Source of the DNA: VRUE01 sp963695835
Lineage (GTDB): Bacteria > Actinomycetota > Thermoleophilia > Solirubrobacterales > 70-9
DNA length: 64,000 nt
Direction: 5' to 3'
Assembly: GCA_963695835.1 (NCBI GenBank)
Contig: CAVOHR010000002.1
Coordinates: 310,001 to 374,000, forward strand
Shown one piece after another: positions 1-7,880 of the stretch. Numbering within the stretch: the stretch's first letter is position 1; every line of letters starts with the position of its first letter. The position numbers and the translations under genes are program-made. The notes beneath the pieces are model-generated. The model saw only the letters and a list, made by a program, of their open reading frames with translations. It searched no databases and had not been told where the DNA came from.

Positions 1-1997
1 GCGGCTTCATCGACGGCGCGCTAGCGGGCACCGATGCCGGGGTCGCCAAGGTACCCCGCAAGACGGTCGAGGCCGTTCTTGACCGACACCAATATCTCGG
101 CAACGACCAGCGCGAGATGGTCATTCGCCTCACGACGACCGGCGAGCATGTCGTTCCGGTTGCCGCGTGGCCCGGCACCGGCAAGACCACCGCCCTCGCC
201 GCAGCGGTCGAGGCGTGGAACGAGGCTGGCTTCACCGTCCTCGGATGCGCGACGGCGCGCACCGCAAGCGGTTCGCTGACCGACGCCGGGGTTCCAGCCA
301 CTTCGATTCGGGCGCTCCTCTACAACACGAAAATGGACAAGGCGCGGGGGATCGAACTCCCGCGCGGCATCGTGATCGTCGTGGACGAGGCGAACATGAC
401 TTCAACCTTCGACCTGGCCGCGCTTCGCATCCTCGCAGCCGAACACGGCGGCAAGCTCGTCGTGATCGGCGACACGCATCAGATCGGCGCGATTGGTCCC
501 GGCGGCGCGTTCAACCACCTGGCCCGAGCCGTCGAGCCCGTCGAGCTGACGACGATCCGCCGCCAGCGCCGCGAGGCCGATCAGCGAATCGTCACCCTCG
601 TCCACGAAGGCCGAGGTTCGGAGGCGCTTGATCTCTTGAAGACCGAAGGCAAGCTGATCGTCGGCGACGATTTGATCTCGACCCTCAACGGCCTGATCCT
701 CGACTGGCACCGGGACTTCGCCACCGGAGCCGACGTTGTGATGATCGCCCGACGCAACCGCGACGTTGAATACCTCAACGACCAGGCACGCGAGCTGCGC
801 CGAGAGGAAGGCAAGCTCGGCGAGGCGGAGGTCATCGTCGGCGAGCGCGGCATCACCGCCGGGGATCGCGTTCAGACCCGCATCAACCGGCGCGGCATCG
901 ACAACCGCGAGCGCTGGGACGTTCTCTCCGTCGATGCGGCGGCGCGCACCGTCGAGCTGCGCCGCGTCGGCGGCGACGAGCGGGCCATGACGCTCGGACC
1001 CCGCTACCTCGACCTAAGAACGAAGGATGGAGCGCCAGCGCTCCAATATGCCTACGCCATCACCAAGTTTGGCGCGGAGTCCAAGACCTTCGACCGCGCC
1101 TACCCCTTCCTCGACGCCGGCGGCAATCTTGAACAGGAGCTTGTCGCGCTCAGCCGCGGGCGCGAGGTCGCGAACGTCTACGCCGTCGCCTCGTCCCAAC
1201 TCCTCGATCCTGACCTTGGACCGGCAACCCGCGAACTCTCAGACAAGCTCCACGACATTCGCGGCGCGATGGAGCGCGAGGGTGCCGACTACGCCGCCAC
1301 CGAGGTCGCGTTGCGCCAGCGCATCGACGCGATGCAGCCCGCCGAGCTTGCCGAGCGCCGTGCCAGCCTCGCCACCGCCGGTCGCGCCGCCGACCCCATC
1401 CTCAGCCGCCGCGACCGGCTAGACAGCGCCATCAAATCCGACCGCGAATGGGTCGAGCGCCTTGGACGTGAGCGCGAGGCAATTGAACGGATGCCCAAAC
1501 CCGTCGCCGCCGAGCTCGCCCGCGTGAGCGCGGGCGAGATCAACGCCGCCGAGCGCCTGCGCCGCAACCTCGCCGAGCGCGAGGCGCTACCGGACCCCAA
1601 GCCGCGCACCAACGACCCCAAGCCCGCCGAGCCTGACGCCCGCCTTGAGGCCGTACTGATCGAGCAGCGAGTTGCTCGGCTCGCCAGCCTCGAAGTCGGC
1701 GCGGCACGCATGGATTCCTCTCAGGTCATCTACAGGACTCTGGGGCCGTACCCAAGCGACCCCGCCAAAGCCGCCGCCTGGGGCGACGGCGCACACGCCA
1801 TCGCCACCTACCGCTTCCGCCACAACATCCGCGACGAACACAACCCGCTCGGTGGCCGCCGGCCTCGCGACGCTTCCGCGCGAGCCGAGCGGGCCCGCGC
1901 TCAGCAGCGGATCGACACCGCGCGACGAGCGCTCGCACGCGGGCAGGATCGCGCCGCGCAACGGGCCGCCGCCCCGGACCTGAGCATCGGCCGATAG
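1..1997 (+). CDS. Conjugative relaxase-helicase, MobF/TraA type (3' part)
   Basis: The frame is open from base 3, so the gene starts outside the window and its N-terminal relaxase domain is not visible. The visible part is a RecD/TraA-like superfamily 1 helicase. It has Walker A 'WPGTGKTT' (about 170-195), Walker B 'VVDEANM' (about 379-400), 'VIGDTHQ' (about 463-485) and the late motif 'ALSRGR' (about 1140-1160). An Arg/Ala-rich, probably coiled tail follows. In this family the relaxase nicks oriT and pilots the strand, and the helicase unwinds the DNA for transfer. The T4SS operon and integrase downstream support an ICE. Seen: helicase motifs and open frame. Inferred: the missing relaxase domain. 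Confidence 0.88.
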   Translation, partial: GFIDGALAGTDAGVAKVPRKTVEAVLDRHQYLGNDQREMVIRLTTTGEHVVPVAAWPGTGKTTALAAAVEAWNEAGFTVLGCATARTASGSLTDAGVPATSIRALLYNTKMDKARGIELPRGIVIVVDEANMTSTFDLAALRILAAEHGGKLVVIGDTHQIGAIGPGGAFNHLARAVEPVELTTIRRQRREADQRIVTLVHEGRGSEALDLLKTEGKLIVGDDLISTLNGLILDWHRDFATGADVVMIARRNRDVEYLNDQARELRREEGKLGEAEVIVGERGITAGDRVQTRINRRGIDNRERWDVLSVDAAARTVELRRVGGDERAMTLGPRYLDLRTKDGAPALQYAYAITKFGAESKTFDRAYPFLDAGGNLEQELVALSRGREVANVYAVASSQLLDPDLGPATRELSDKLHDIRGAMEREGADYAATEVALRQRIDAMQPAELAERRASLATAGRAADPILSRRDRLDSAIKSDREWVERLGREREAIERMPKPVAAELARVSAGEINAAERLRRNLAEREALPDPKPRTNDPKPAEPDARLEAVLIEQRVARLASLEVGAARMDSSQVIYRTLGPYPSDPAKAAAWGDGAHAIATYRFRHNIRDEHNPLGGRRPRDASARAERARAQQRIDTARRALARGQDRAAQRAAAPDLSIGR

Positions 1998-2257
1998 CAC
2001 CCCCTGGCTAACTCACTTTTCGGGGGCGTTCTCGGGCCGAAACGGATGTACTTCACATGAACGCTTCACCCCTCACAGAGTCAGGGCTTCACCCCCGACT
2101 CGCGGTGAAGCGTCGCGTGGACGGCTCCGGCTGCCACGTCGATTCACCCCCCGATGCGGGAGCCGAGTCCTCGCCTTGATCGTGGCACGCCTTACGGCGT
2201 GCGGCTTCGGGCCTCCGGCTCCCGCATCGGGCGGGAGCGACTGACGAAGGAGGAGCC
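1998..2257 (+). promoter_or_regulatory. Structured leader between relaxase and small gene
   Basis: No gene is seen in these 260 bases. They hold nested inverted repeats: gcttcac/gtgaagc near 2086-2108, a 13-bp perfect pair at 2153-2165 and 2216-2228, and an inner gcacgcc/ggcgtgc hairpin at 2185-2202. The last bases carry a ribosome binding site (aaggagg) before the ATG at 2258. The structure could attenuate or stabilise the mRNA; the role is inference. Confidence 0.4.
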
Positions 2258-2529
2258 ATGCCGTCCACGGTCCTTGACCCACCCGCCAGCACGGCGGTCC
2301 TGCCCGCGCCCATCGCGCCCGTTGCACCGCCAGTCGTCCGGCCGCTGCCCGCGCCCATCGAGGCACCGAGGCGGGAGCCCTCCATTGCCGAGCGCATCGA
2401 CGCTCTAGGACCGAGCGGGCGCTACCGCGCCTACCAGCACGGCCTACTGAGCCGCCGCGAGCTTTTCACCTGGGCAGCCCGCTACCCGGATGAGGTTCCG
2501 TTGGTCAATGGCGAGCTGCCGTGGATCGG
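2095..2529 (+). repeat. Long direct repeat, copy 1 (leader plus small gene)
   Basis: This block is repeated almost perfectly at 3729-4152. The differences I see are an 11-base segment just before the start codon (present here, absent in copy 2) and one C/T change early in the gene. Identity stops abruptly inside the last codons of the small gene, where the two copies encode nearly the same residues with different codons. The leader carries a 13-bp perfect inverted repeat (2153-2165 / 2216-2228) enclosing a 7-bp hairpin (2185-2191 / 2196-2202). Confidence 0.9.
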
Positions 2530-2554
2530 CCTCACCCTCGCCGACCTTGACTGA
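2258..2554 (+). CDS. Small ICE-associated protein, copy 1
   Basis: 98 residues. The first 45 are rich in Pro and Ala. The conserved half follows, with 'YRAYQHGLLSRRELFTWA' and the ending 'LTLADLD'. I recall such small proteins next to relaxase genes in actinobacterial conjugative elements, but I know no function. A strong ribosome binding site (aaggagg) precedes the ATG. A near-identical copy sits at 3881-4177 and a 10-codon remnant of the same C-terminus at 7331-7363. Its stop lies only 6 bases from the stop of the convergent gene at 2561. Cytoplasmic by sequence: no signal peptide or membrane segment. Confidence 0.75.
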   Translation: MPSTVLDPPASTAVLPAPIAPVAPPVVRPLPAPIEAPRREPSIAERIDALGPSGRYRAYQHGLLSRRELFTWAARYPDEVPLVNGELPWIGLTLADLD

Positions 2555-2560
2555 TGTCTT

Positions 2561-3619
2561 TCAGAATTCTCGTAGCTTGTTGCAGGGCTTTTTCGACACA
2601 AGGTCCCGCTTGATCAGCTTCCCGCCATGCCTGATTTCGACCAAAATTCTGCGTTCTGGCCCCAACGAACTAGCGGGACCGAAGTTGCTGTAGAGATACC
2701 GGTGGAACCAGGGGGATTTCTCAGGTGAGGGATTACCAAAGAAATCAGCTTCAGTTGGTTCGCTATCGGGGACGTATATATGGGCGCTACGCTTTAGTGT
2801 TACCCAATGCCTGCCTCGGCGAACCTGCAACCTTGCCATGACCATGCTGCTAGAAGTGTAGTAATAGATCACACTGTAAGCGCCGTTACCTTTATAGCAG
2901 CTACCAACGTAGTCGAATTGCTTGCTGCTACTCGTAACGTTAAAGATGAGTTCTTGAGACTCTGAACCGGCCAATTTGCGGCCCTCAGCGACGAACTGGA
3001 GTTCAACCGGTCCTGTAGGTCCCACCGCAAGCCGAAACAAAAAACGGTACTGGCCTGCACTGTCCGGCCCGGTGCGCTTCAGAAGGTAAGGATCGCATAG
3101 ATCCCAATAAGTGCCGATCCATGCCGTCGCGGTGCAGCGAGACACCAGGGCCTTTGGGGCAAGTGATAGCACTTCTATGGTCGCGGGCAATTCGATCGTT
3201 GGCGAACTGATCAGCTGAAACGGCAGGGGGTGTGTGGCGTCAAAGACGGCAAGTAGGTGTTCAGTGGACCCTACAAAGCTAGTGGCATCGTTATAATCCG
3301 ATGCGGCTATGTTGTATCTACCCGCTTGCGTGGGAATAAGCTGCACTCTGGAACAATCAGGATCTATGCAGTGGGAGTCACCGGCACCAAACTGAAGGTG
3401 GTTGCCGCCGGGTTCATAGATGCTCCAACTATGTATGAGGGGAAGTCCAGTTGGGTTTACCGTCGTGTCGGTAAGCGTTACCGATTCTCCCACTTGCGCA
3501 ACAGACGGCTGCATGGTGAATGTGGTGTTAATGGTCGCACCAGCGCCATATGCTGTCCCGCCCAACGGGATGCAGAACGCTACCACTAGTACGATCACCA
3601 AAATAAGTCGGTTGAACAC
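2561..3619 (-). CDS. Secreted protein with PKD-like domain (cargo)
   Basis: I place the start at GTG 3619, where 'gggagg' sits 5 bases upstream and a classic signal peptide begins (FNRLILVIVLVVAF...). A longer frame exists but runs antisense into the upstream repeat. The mature part (about 325 residues) starts with a PKD/Ig-like region containing 'VAQVGESVTLTD', then a Cys-containing segment of no known family. The base composition is visibly more AT-rich than the ICE backbone. It lies between two copies of a direct repeat and is convergent with copy 1 of the small gene, which suggests a separately acquired cargo gene. Function unknown. Confidence 0.7.
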   Translation of the reverse strand: MFNRLILVIVLVVAFCIPLGGTAYGAGATINTTFTMQPSVAQVGESVTLTDTTVNPTGLPLIHSWSIYEPGGNHLQFGAGDSHCIDPDCSRVQLIPTQAGRYNIAASDYNDATSFVGSTEHLLAVFDATHPLPFQLISSPTIELPATIEVLSLAPKALVSRCTATAWIGTYWDLCDPYLLKRTGPDSAGQYRFLFRLAVGPTGPVELQFVAEGRKLAGSESQELIFNVTSSSKQFDYVGSCYKGNGAYSVIYYYTSSSMVMARLQVRRGRHWVTLKRSAHIYVPDSEPTEADFFGNPSPEKSPWFHRYLYSNFGPASSLGPERRILVEIRHGGKLIKRDLVSKKPCNKLREF

Positions 3620-3728
3620 CGGAACCTCCCGATGGTTATGGTCGGATTGAAGCCTGAGGAGCCTCGTGTCGCTGAGCAGCATATCGGTCACGCGACATGC
3701 GACCCCGCACGGTGCTTGTTCCTCATTT

Positions 3729-4152
3729 CCGACTCGCGGTGAAGCGTCGCGTGGACGGCTCCGGCTGCCACGTCGATTCACCCCCCGATGCGGGAGCCGA
3801 GTCCTCGCCTTGATCGTGGCACGCCTTACGGCGTGCGGCTTCGGGCCTCCGGCTCCCGCATCGGGCGGGAGCGAGGAGCCATGCCGTCCACGGTCCTTGA
3901 TCCACCCGCCAGCACGGCGGTCCTGCCCGCGCCCATCGCGCCCGTTGCACCGCCAGTCGTCCGGCCGCTGCCCGCGCCCATCGAGGCACCGAGGCGGGAG
4001 CCCTCCATTGCCGAGCGCATCGACGCTCTAGGACCGAGCGGGCGCTACCGCGCCTACCAGCACGGCCTACTGAGCCGCCGCGAGCTTTTCACCTGGGCAG
4101 CCCGCTACCCGGATGAGGTTCCGTTGGTCAATGGCGAGCTGCCGTGGATCGC
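3729..4152 (+). repeat. Long direct repeat, copy 2
   Basis: Second copy of the block at 2095-2529, including the leader with its inverted repeats (3787-3799 / 3850-3862) and the small gene. It lacks 11 bases before the start codon, so its ribosome binding site is weaker ('gcgaggagcc'). The copies flank the 1.2-kb cargo segment with the secreted protein gene. Confidence 0.9.
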
Positions 4153-4177
4153 GCTGACGCTGGCCGACTTGGATTGA
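3881..4177 (+). CDS. Small ICE-associated protein, copy 2
   Basis: 98 residues, differing from copy 1 (2258-2554) only near the C-terminus ('WIALTLADLD' here, 'WIGLTLADLD' there). The last codons are nucleotide-diverged although the protein is conserved, so the 3' end came from a different allele. The frame is open further upstream (ATG at 3788), but the ATG at 3881 matches the start of copy 1. No known function. Confidence 0.7.
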   Translation: MPSTVLDPPASTAVLPAPIAPVAPPVVRPLPAPIEAPRREPSIAERIDALGPSGRYRAYQHGLLSRRELFTWAARYPDEVPLVNGELPWIALTLADLD

Positions 4178-4221
4178 AGGAAACGGCGACGATCATCAGC
4201 CCAGGGAAAGTACGCCGTTCC

Positions 4222-4467
4222 TCAGCGAACGCCTCGAAGCAGGCTTGCTGGCGTCACATCGAGGGCGCGCGCAAGCCTCACCAGGGTTCGGAACTCCGGC
4301 GCTCGCTCGCGACACTCCAAGCGAGAGAGCGCGGTGCGATGCATCCCGGAAGCGAAAGCGACCGCTTCCTGGCTCATGCCAGCCTTCATCCGCGCGCGGC
4401 GAAGATTATCGGCGAAGCGCGTCAGCGGCTCGGCAATGTCCGGCTCGGGCGAGGGCAAGATGGCCAT
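4222..4467 (-). CDS. XRE-family helix-turn-helix regulator
   Basis: 81 residues. The Cro/CI-type HTH covers roughly residues 15-75: 'LRRARMKAGMSQEAVA', 'HRTALSRLE' (recognition helix) and 'LVRLARALDV'. There is no effector domain, so it is probably a simple DNA-binding repressor. It is divergent from the secreted repeat-protein gene at 4653 with 185 bases between them, so it may control that gene and itself. The ribosome binding site is weak. It lies in the second cargo block, between direct-repeat copy 2 and the 3' remnant at 7331. Confidence 0.8.
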   Translation of the reverse strand: MAILPSPEPDIAEPLTRFADNLRRARMKAGMSQEAVAFASGMHRTALSRLECRERAPEFRTLVRLARALDVTPASLLRGVR

Positions 4468-4652
4468 CGTTCAGTCCCGTAGCCACAAGGACAACCGCCA
4501 CAACAGCACATCTACATGCTCATAGCTCCATATCTGTTATCGTGCCGCCGCGATTGCCTGTAGGCATGTAGCCAGAAACTACATCTCGGTAGCGGGGCCG
4601 GACACTGCCTGCACGCTGCACGCACGACCGGCGTACCCCAAGGAGGACCACC
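4468..4652. promoter_or_regulatory. Divergent control region with inverted repeats
   Basis: Intergenic region between the XRE regulator and the secreted repeat protein. An 8-bp perfect inverted pair, ctacatgc (4512-4519) and gcatgtag (4564-4571), and a further 'gtag...ctac' pair (4568-4582) are candidate operator half-sites. A strong ribosome binding site (aaggagg, 4640-4646) serves the TTG start at 4653. Binding is inferred only. Confidence 0.35.
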
Positions 4653-6224
4653 TTGAAACGCAGTATCAAGCTGTTTACTTTTCCGTTGGGGTTGCTGCTC
4701 TTTGGGAGCCTGCTCGCCTCTGTAAGTCCGGCTTTCGCGGCTGAACCATCGCTGATGTGGTCGGCACCGGAACAGGTCAACGGTGCTTCCTCCGGTGAGA
4801 TCTTCGACGACGCTTCGTGCCCCTCAGCGAACCTCTGTGTTGCCGCTGGTTACTACGACGAGATCGCGACATCGACCAACCCATCGGGTGGGGCGAGCGA
4901 ATGGAGCACCATTGCTGTTGAAGGCGTGGCTTCAATATTCGCTGTTTCATGCCCGTCAGAAAATCTCTGCGTCGCTACGGGTCAGCAGCTCGATTTTAAA
5001 ACCGTTGTCGTCACCTCGACCAACCCGACGGGCGGGGCGAAAGCGTGGCATATCACTGCTAACCTGGGAGCGGAAGGAGGCCCAGGGAATATCTCATGTC
5101 CGTCTACGAGCCTCTGTGTTGGGGTTGGCGTCGAAGATATCTGGACATCGACCAACCCGACGGGTGGGGCGGGTGAATGGGCCAAAGTTCACGTTGGCGC
5201 AGGCGGGTTTGAAGAATATCTTGACACGAACGTCTCATGCGCTTCGGTGAATCTCTGCGTGGTTGTTAGTGGACAAGGGGTCATCGAGACCTCGACCAAC
5301 CCGACAGGCGGGGCGGGAGCGTGGACCATCACACACGTAGGTGAAGGCAAAGGTGAAAACTTTTTCACCGTCAACGTCTCATGTCCGTCTACGGCCCTCT
5401 GTGTTGTCACTGGTGGAGAATTCATCACAACCTCGACCAACCCGACAAGCGGGGCGGGAGCGTGGACCATCACGCAGGTGAAAGGCGCGTTTTTCGCGGC
5501 GGTTAACTCTGGTCTCACGTGTCCATCGGCTAGCTTCTGTGTCATTGTTGTCGGAGAAGAAGTCTGGACCTCGACCAACCCGACGGGCGGGGCGGGCGAA
5601 TGGGCCGTCACAAACGTGCCAGGGGCGCTTTACCTCGACAGTGTTTCGTGTCCCTCGGAAAGCCTGTGTATCGCCTTTGACGAGGACGCGAACGTCTCGG
5701 TGGGTACACCAGTAGTCGATGCTCCACCAGCGAATATTCACCCACCGACAATCTCCGGGGTGCCCCAGGTCGGACAGACTTTGACCTGCGCGCCGGGGAG
5801 TTGGTCAGGTCATCCGGCTCCAGCGTTTACTTACCAGTGGACGCGGGACGGTGGCAGCATAGGTGAAGCCACCAAATCAACCTATGTCGTCCAAGCCGCC
5901 GATGAAGGCCACACCCTGGCGTGTACAGTCACCGCAAGCAATGGCTCCGGTAAAAAAGAGGCAGCTAGTACCGGGGTAAGTATCCCTGTCAAAGAAACCC
6001 CGGCCGGTGGCGGGGGGAGCGGGGGCGGCTCCTCCAGTTCCACTCCGGCCCCCGGGGATCAGAACGCCAAAAACAACACACAAGGTAAGTGCATCGCCAA
6101 AGCCAACGCCGCGTTCCGCAAAGCCAACAAAGCAGCGAAACAAAAGCACGGCAAGGCCCGCACAAAGGCGTTGAGAAAGGCGCGCGAACAGAGAGCGAAG
6201 CACATATCGGCGTGTAAGAAGTGA
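4653..6224 (+). CDS. Secreted beta-propeller-like repeat protein with Ig-like domain
   Basis: 523 residues from a TTG start with aaggagg 6 bases upstream. Residues 1-30 are a signal peptide ending near 'AFAAEP'. There follow seven repeats of about 40-48 residues, each opening with a 'SCPS..LC' box and mostly carrying 'TSTNPTGGA..W'. The seventh is incomplete, and the N-terminal 'LMWSAPEQV' could close a seven-bladed propeller (inference). Next comes an Ig-like domain (about 355-440: 'GVPQVGQTLTC', 'TYQWTRDG', 'LACTVTASN'), a Gly/Ser linker and a Lys/Ala-rich tail with two Cys. Likely extracellular or wall-bound; ligand unknown. More AT-rich than the ICE backbone, consistent with cargo. Confidence 0.8.
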   Translation: MKRSIKLFTFPLGLLLFGSLLASVSPAFAAEPSLMWSAPEQVNGASSGEIFDDASCPSANLCVAAGYYDEIATSTNPSGGASEWSTIAVEGVASIFAVSCPSENLCVATGQQLDFKTVVVTSTNPTGGAKAWHITANLGAEGGPGNISCPSTSLCVGVGVEDIWTSTNPTGGAGEWAKVHVGAGGFEEYLDTNVSCASVNLCVVVSGQGVIETSTNPTGGAGAWTITHVGEGKGENFFTVNVSCPSTALCVVTGGEFITTSTNPTSGAGAWTITQVKGAFFAAVNSGLTCPSASFCVIVVGEEVWTSTNPTGGAGEWAVTNVPGALYLDSVSCPSESLCIAFDEDANVSVGTPVVDAPPANIHPPTISGVPQVGQTLTCAPGSWSGHPAPAFTYQWTRDGGSIGEATKSTYVVQAADEGHTLACTVTASNGSGKKEAASTGVSIPVKETPAGGGGSGGGSSSSTPAPGDQNAKNNTQGKCIAKANAAFRKANKAAKQKHGKARTKALRKAREQRAKHISACKK

Positions 6225-6303
6225 GTCGAAGATCACGCACGGGCTCGCAAATCGAGACTCGGCTCGGACGCTTTCGCAGAGCCGACCTCGGAGAGGAAAT
6301 GAA

Positions 6304-6738
6304 ATGACTCGAAGGACACTAGGTTTGATCGCCGCTGTGGTTGCCTTGGTAGCCACCACTGCTGCTGTCGCTTCTGCGAGCAAGCCAGTGACGCCACACC
6401 TAGGTTATTTCGTCAGCAAAGAACCCCATGTCCATGTAGAAATCAAGGTTGTCCGAATCGGCAAGCGACTTGGCGCGAAGTTTGCATGGGGTGGGGCACC
6501 ATGCGGTTTCCTTGAAAAAAAGCCCACCCCAATTAAGAACGGAAAATTCGCGTTCAAACGGATATTGCCTGGCAATGGAGAATCCAGCCCAAAGGGTTCT
6601 ATCTCAATTTCGGGTACGTTCAAATCTGCAACAAAGCTGGTAGGAAAGGTATCCGAGAATTGGTACGTTCAATTTCCAGAACAGGAAAAAGCCAGTTGCA
6701 TCGACAACTTCAACTTCACCGCGCTGCATTCGTCCTAA
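6304..6738 (+). CDS. Small secreted protein, paralogue A
   Basis: 144 residues with a clear signal peptide (TRRTLGLIAAVVALVATT..., cleavage near ASA). The mature part has 'GYFVSKEPHV', 'VVRIGKRLGAKF', 'PIKNGKFAF' and 'SGTFKSATKLVGKV'. The ribosome binding site is gagagga. It is a paralogue of the next gene (6772-7290): the two share the signal-peptide style and these four motifs in the same order. No domain recognised; probably an all-beta extracellular protein. Confidence 0.75.
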   Translation: MTRRTLGLIAAVVALVATTAAVASASKPVTPHLGYFVSKEPHVHVEIKVVRIGKRLGAKFAWGGAPCGFLEKKPTPIKNGKFAFKRILPGNGESSPKGSISISGTFKSATKLVGKVSENWYVQFPEQEKASCIDNFNFTALHSS

Positions 6739-6771
6739 TCCTAATCATGACCTACCTCGGAGGGGACTGAG

Positions 6772-7290
6772 ATGAGTCGAAGGGCATTGGGTCTTATCGC
6801 GGCTGTGCTTGTCTTGGCGGCTGCCACCACCGCCACCGCCGCTTCTACTAACAAATCAGTGACACCTAAGCTTGGTTATTACGAAAGTACGCTGGGGTAT
6901 TCAACTGCTGGCCCGCGTACCGCCGTTCAAGTGGTCAAGATCGGCAACCGCTTGGGCGCGAAGTTCCGGGTCGAAATCGGGCTAACGTGCGCCTATAGCG
7001 ACGGCACCAAAACCCACGACGTGTTTGCGTATCAACGGTCCCAAAAAACCCCCATCCCAATCAAGGATGGCAAGTTCGCGTACAATCGCACGACCCACGG
7101 ACCCGTCGCCGCGGGTAGCGGAACTGCAACTTATAGGCCCGTAATCTCCGGTACGTTTAGATCCGCTACGAAGGTGGTTGTAAAAGAGTCTGTGAACGTG
7201 TCTTTTATTATCCAATACCCGGAACAACCTGAAATAAAAGGCACGTGCACCGGCAAGCAGACTGCCACGGCCAAGCTCAAGCACCCCTAA
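6772..7290 (+). CDS. Small secreted protein, paralogue B
   Basis: 172 residues, with a signal peptide (SRRALGLIAAVLVLAAATT...). It shares 'LGYY', 'VVKIGNRLGAKF', 'PIKDGKFAY' and 'SGTFRSATKVVVKE' with the gene just upstream and has an extra loop of about 25 residues. The ribosome binding site is ggagg, 8 bases before the ATG. The 33-base gap suggests one transcript with paralogue A. Function unknown; the pair probably arose by tandem duplication. Confidence 0.75.
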   Translation: MSRRALGLIAAVLVLAAATTATAASTNKSVTPKLGYYESTLGYSTAGPRTAVQVVKIGNRLGAKFRVEIGLTCAYSDGTKTHDVFAYQRSQKTPIPIKDGKFAYNRTTHGPVAAGSGTATYRPVISGTFRSATKVVVKESVNVSFIIQYPEQPEIKGTCTGKQTATAKLKHP

Positions 7291-7330
7291 GCTCAAGCCG
7301 CCCCGCCAAACACCTGTAGCTCCTCACCCT

Positions 7331-7363
7331 CAATACGGCCTCACGCTGGCCGACCTCGACTGA
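7331..7363 (+). pseudogene. 3' remnant of the small ICE gene (third copy)
   Basis: Ten codons plus stop read QYGLTLADLD, matching the C-terminus of the 98-residue proteins at 2258 and 3881. No start or upstream part survives. The codons differ from both intact copies, so this is a distinct allele end. It marks the right border of the second cargo block, just before the stop of the T4SS operon. Confidence 0.65.
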
Positions 7364-7367
7364 GCCG

Positions 7368-7880
7368 CTACATCCCGAACTCGACACCTGGCGGCGTCGG
7401 CGCGGGCGGCGGCGCTGCCGCCGCTTCCGGCAACGGTGCCGGTGCCGGTGCCGGTTCCGGTGCAACTTCCGGCATCGCTTCGGGCGCGGCTTCGGTTGAC
7501 GGGGCGGCTCGCTCGGGAGTCGGGGCGCTCGCGGCACGCCGCTCGCGCCCGCCCTCGAGCGAGCCTTTTGCCGGAACCCGCCGACGCCGCCTATGAGGCT
7601 TTGGCAGCGGACGCCGCTCCGGGCGCGTCACCACCACGCGCGGGGGTTCGGGCGCAGCCGGGCGCGTCGCTCGGTGCTGCGAACCATCGCCGCCGCCGCT
7701 CACGACCGCGACCAGCACGGCCACCGCAGCAACACCCACCGTCGCGGCCAGCCCGCCCCGGCCGGGCAGTCGTGGGCCGCCACCCGCCCGGCGCTTCGGT
7801 TCCGCCACAGCTCGCGGCTTTCCCGCTGCGCTTCTGCCGAGCGCTACCGTATCCGCGCCCCAAGAGCGCTCGTCGCTCAC
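7368..7880 (-). CDS. Membrane-anchored Pro/Ala-rich protein of the T4SS operon
   Basis: 170 residues: a short cytoplasmic N-terminus, one membrane segment (about 45-63, 'LAATVGVAAVAVLVAVVSG'), then a long Pro/Ala/Arg-rich outer region ending in 'VEFGM'. It is the last gene of the leftward conjugation operon; its ATG overlaps the stop of the coupling-protein gene by 4 bases. The final four residues EFGM also end the sigma-like membrane protein that opens the operon. No domain recognised; it may span the cell wall near the transfer channel (inference). Confidence 0.65.
   Translation of the reverse strand: MSDERSWGADTVALGRSAAGKPRAVAEPKRRAGGGPRLPGRGGLAATVGVAAVAVLVAVVSGGGDGSQHRATRPAAPEPPRVVVTRPERRPLPKPHRRRRRVPAKGSLEGGRERRAASAPTPERAAPSTEAAPEAMPEVAPEPAPAPAPLPEAAAAPPPAPTPPGVEFGM

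Noticed and set aside
3620..3781. N-terminal extension of the cargo secreted protein into the direct repeat
   Set aside because: The extension is antisense to the repeat, while GTG 3619 has a ribosome binding site and starts a signal peptide.
5000..5610. Regularly spaced DNA repeats (tcgaccaacccgac...) resembling a CRISPR array
   Set aside because: They are codons of the TSTNPTGGA protein repeat in one open frame, spaced by coding sequence of varying length; no cas genes are near.
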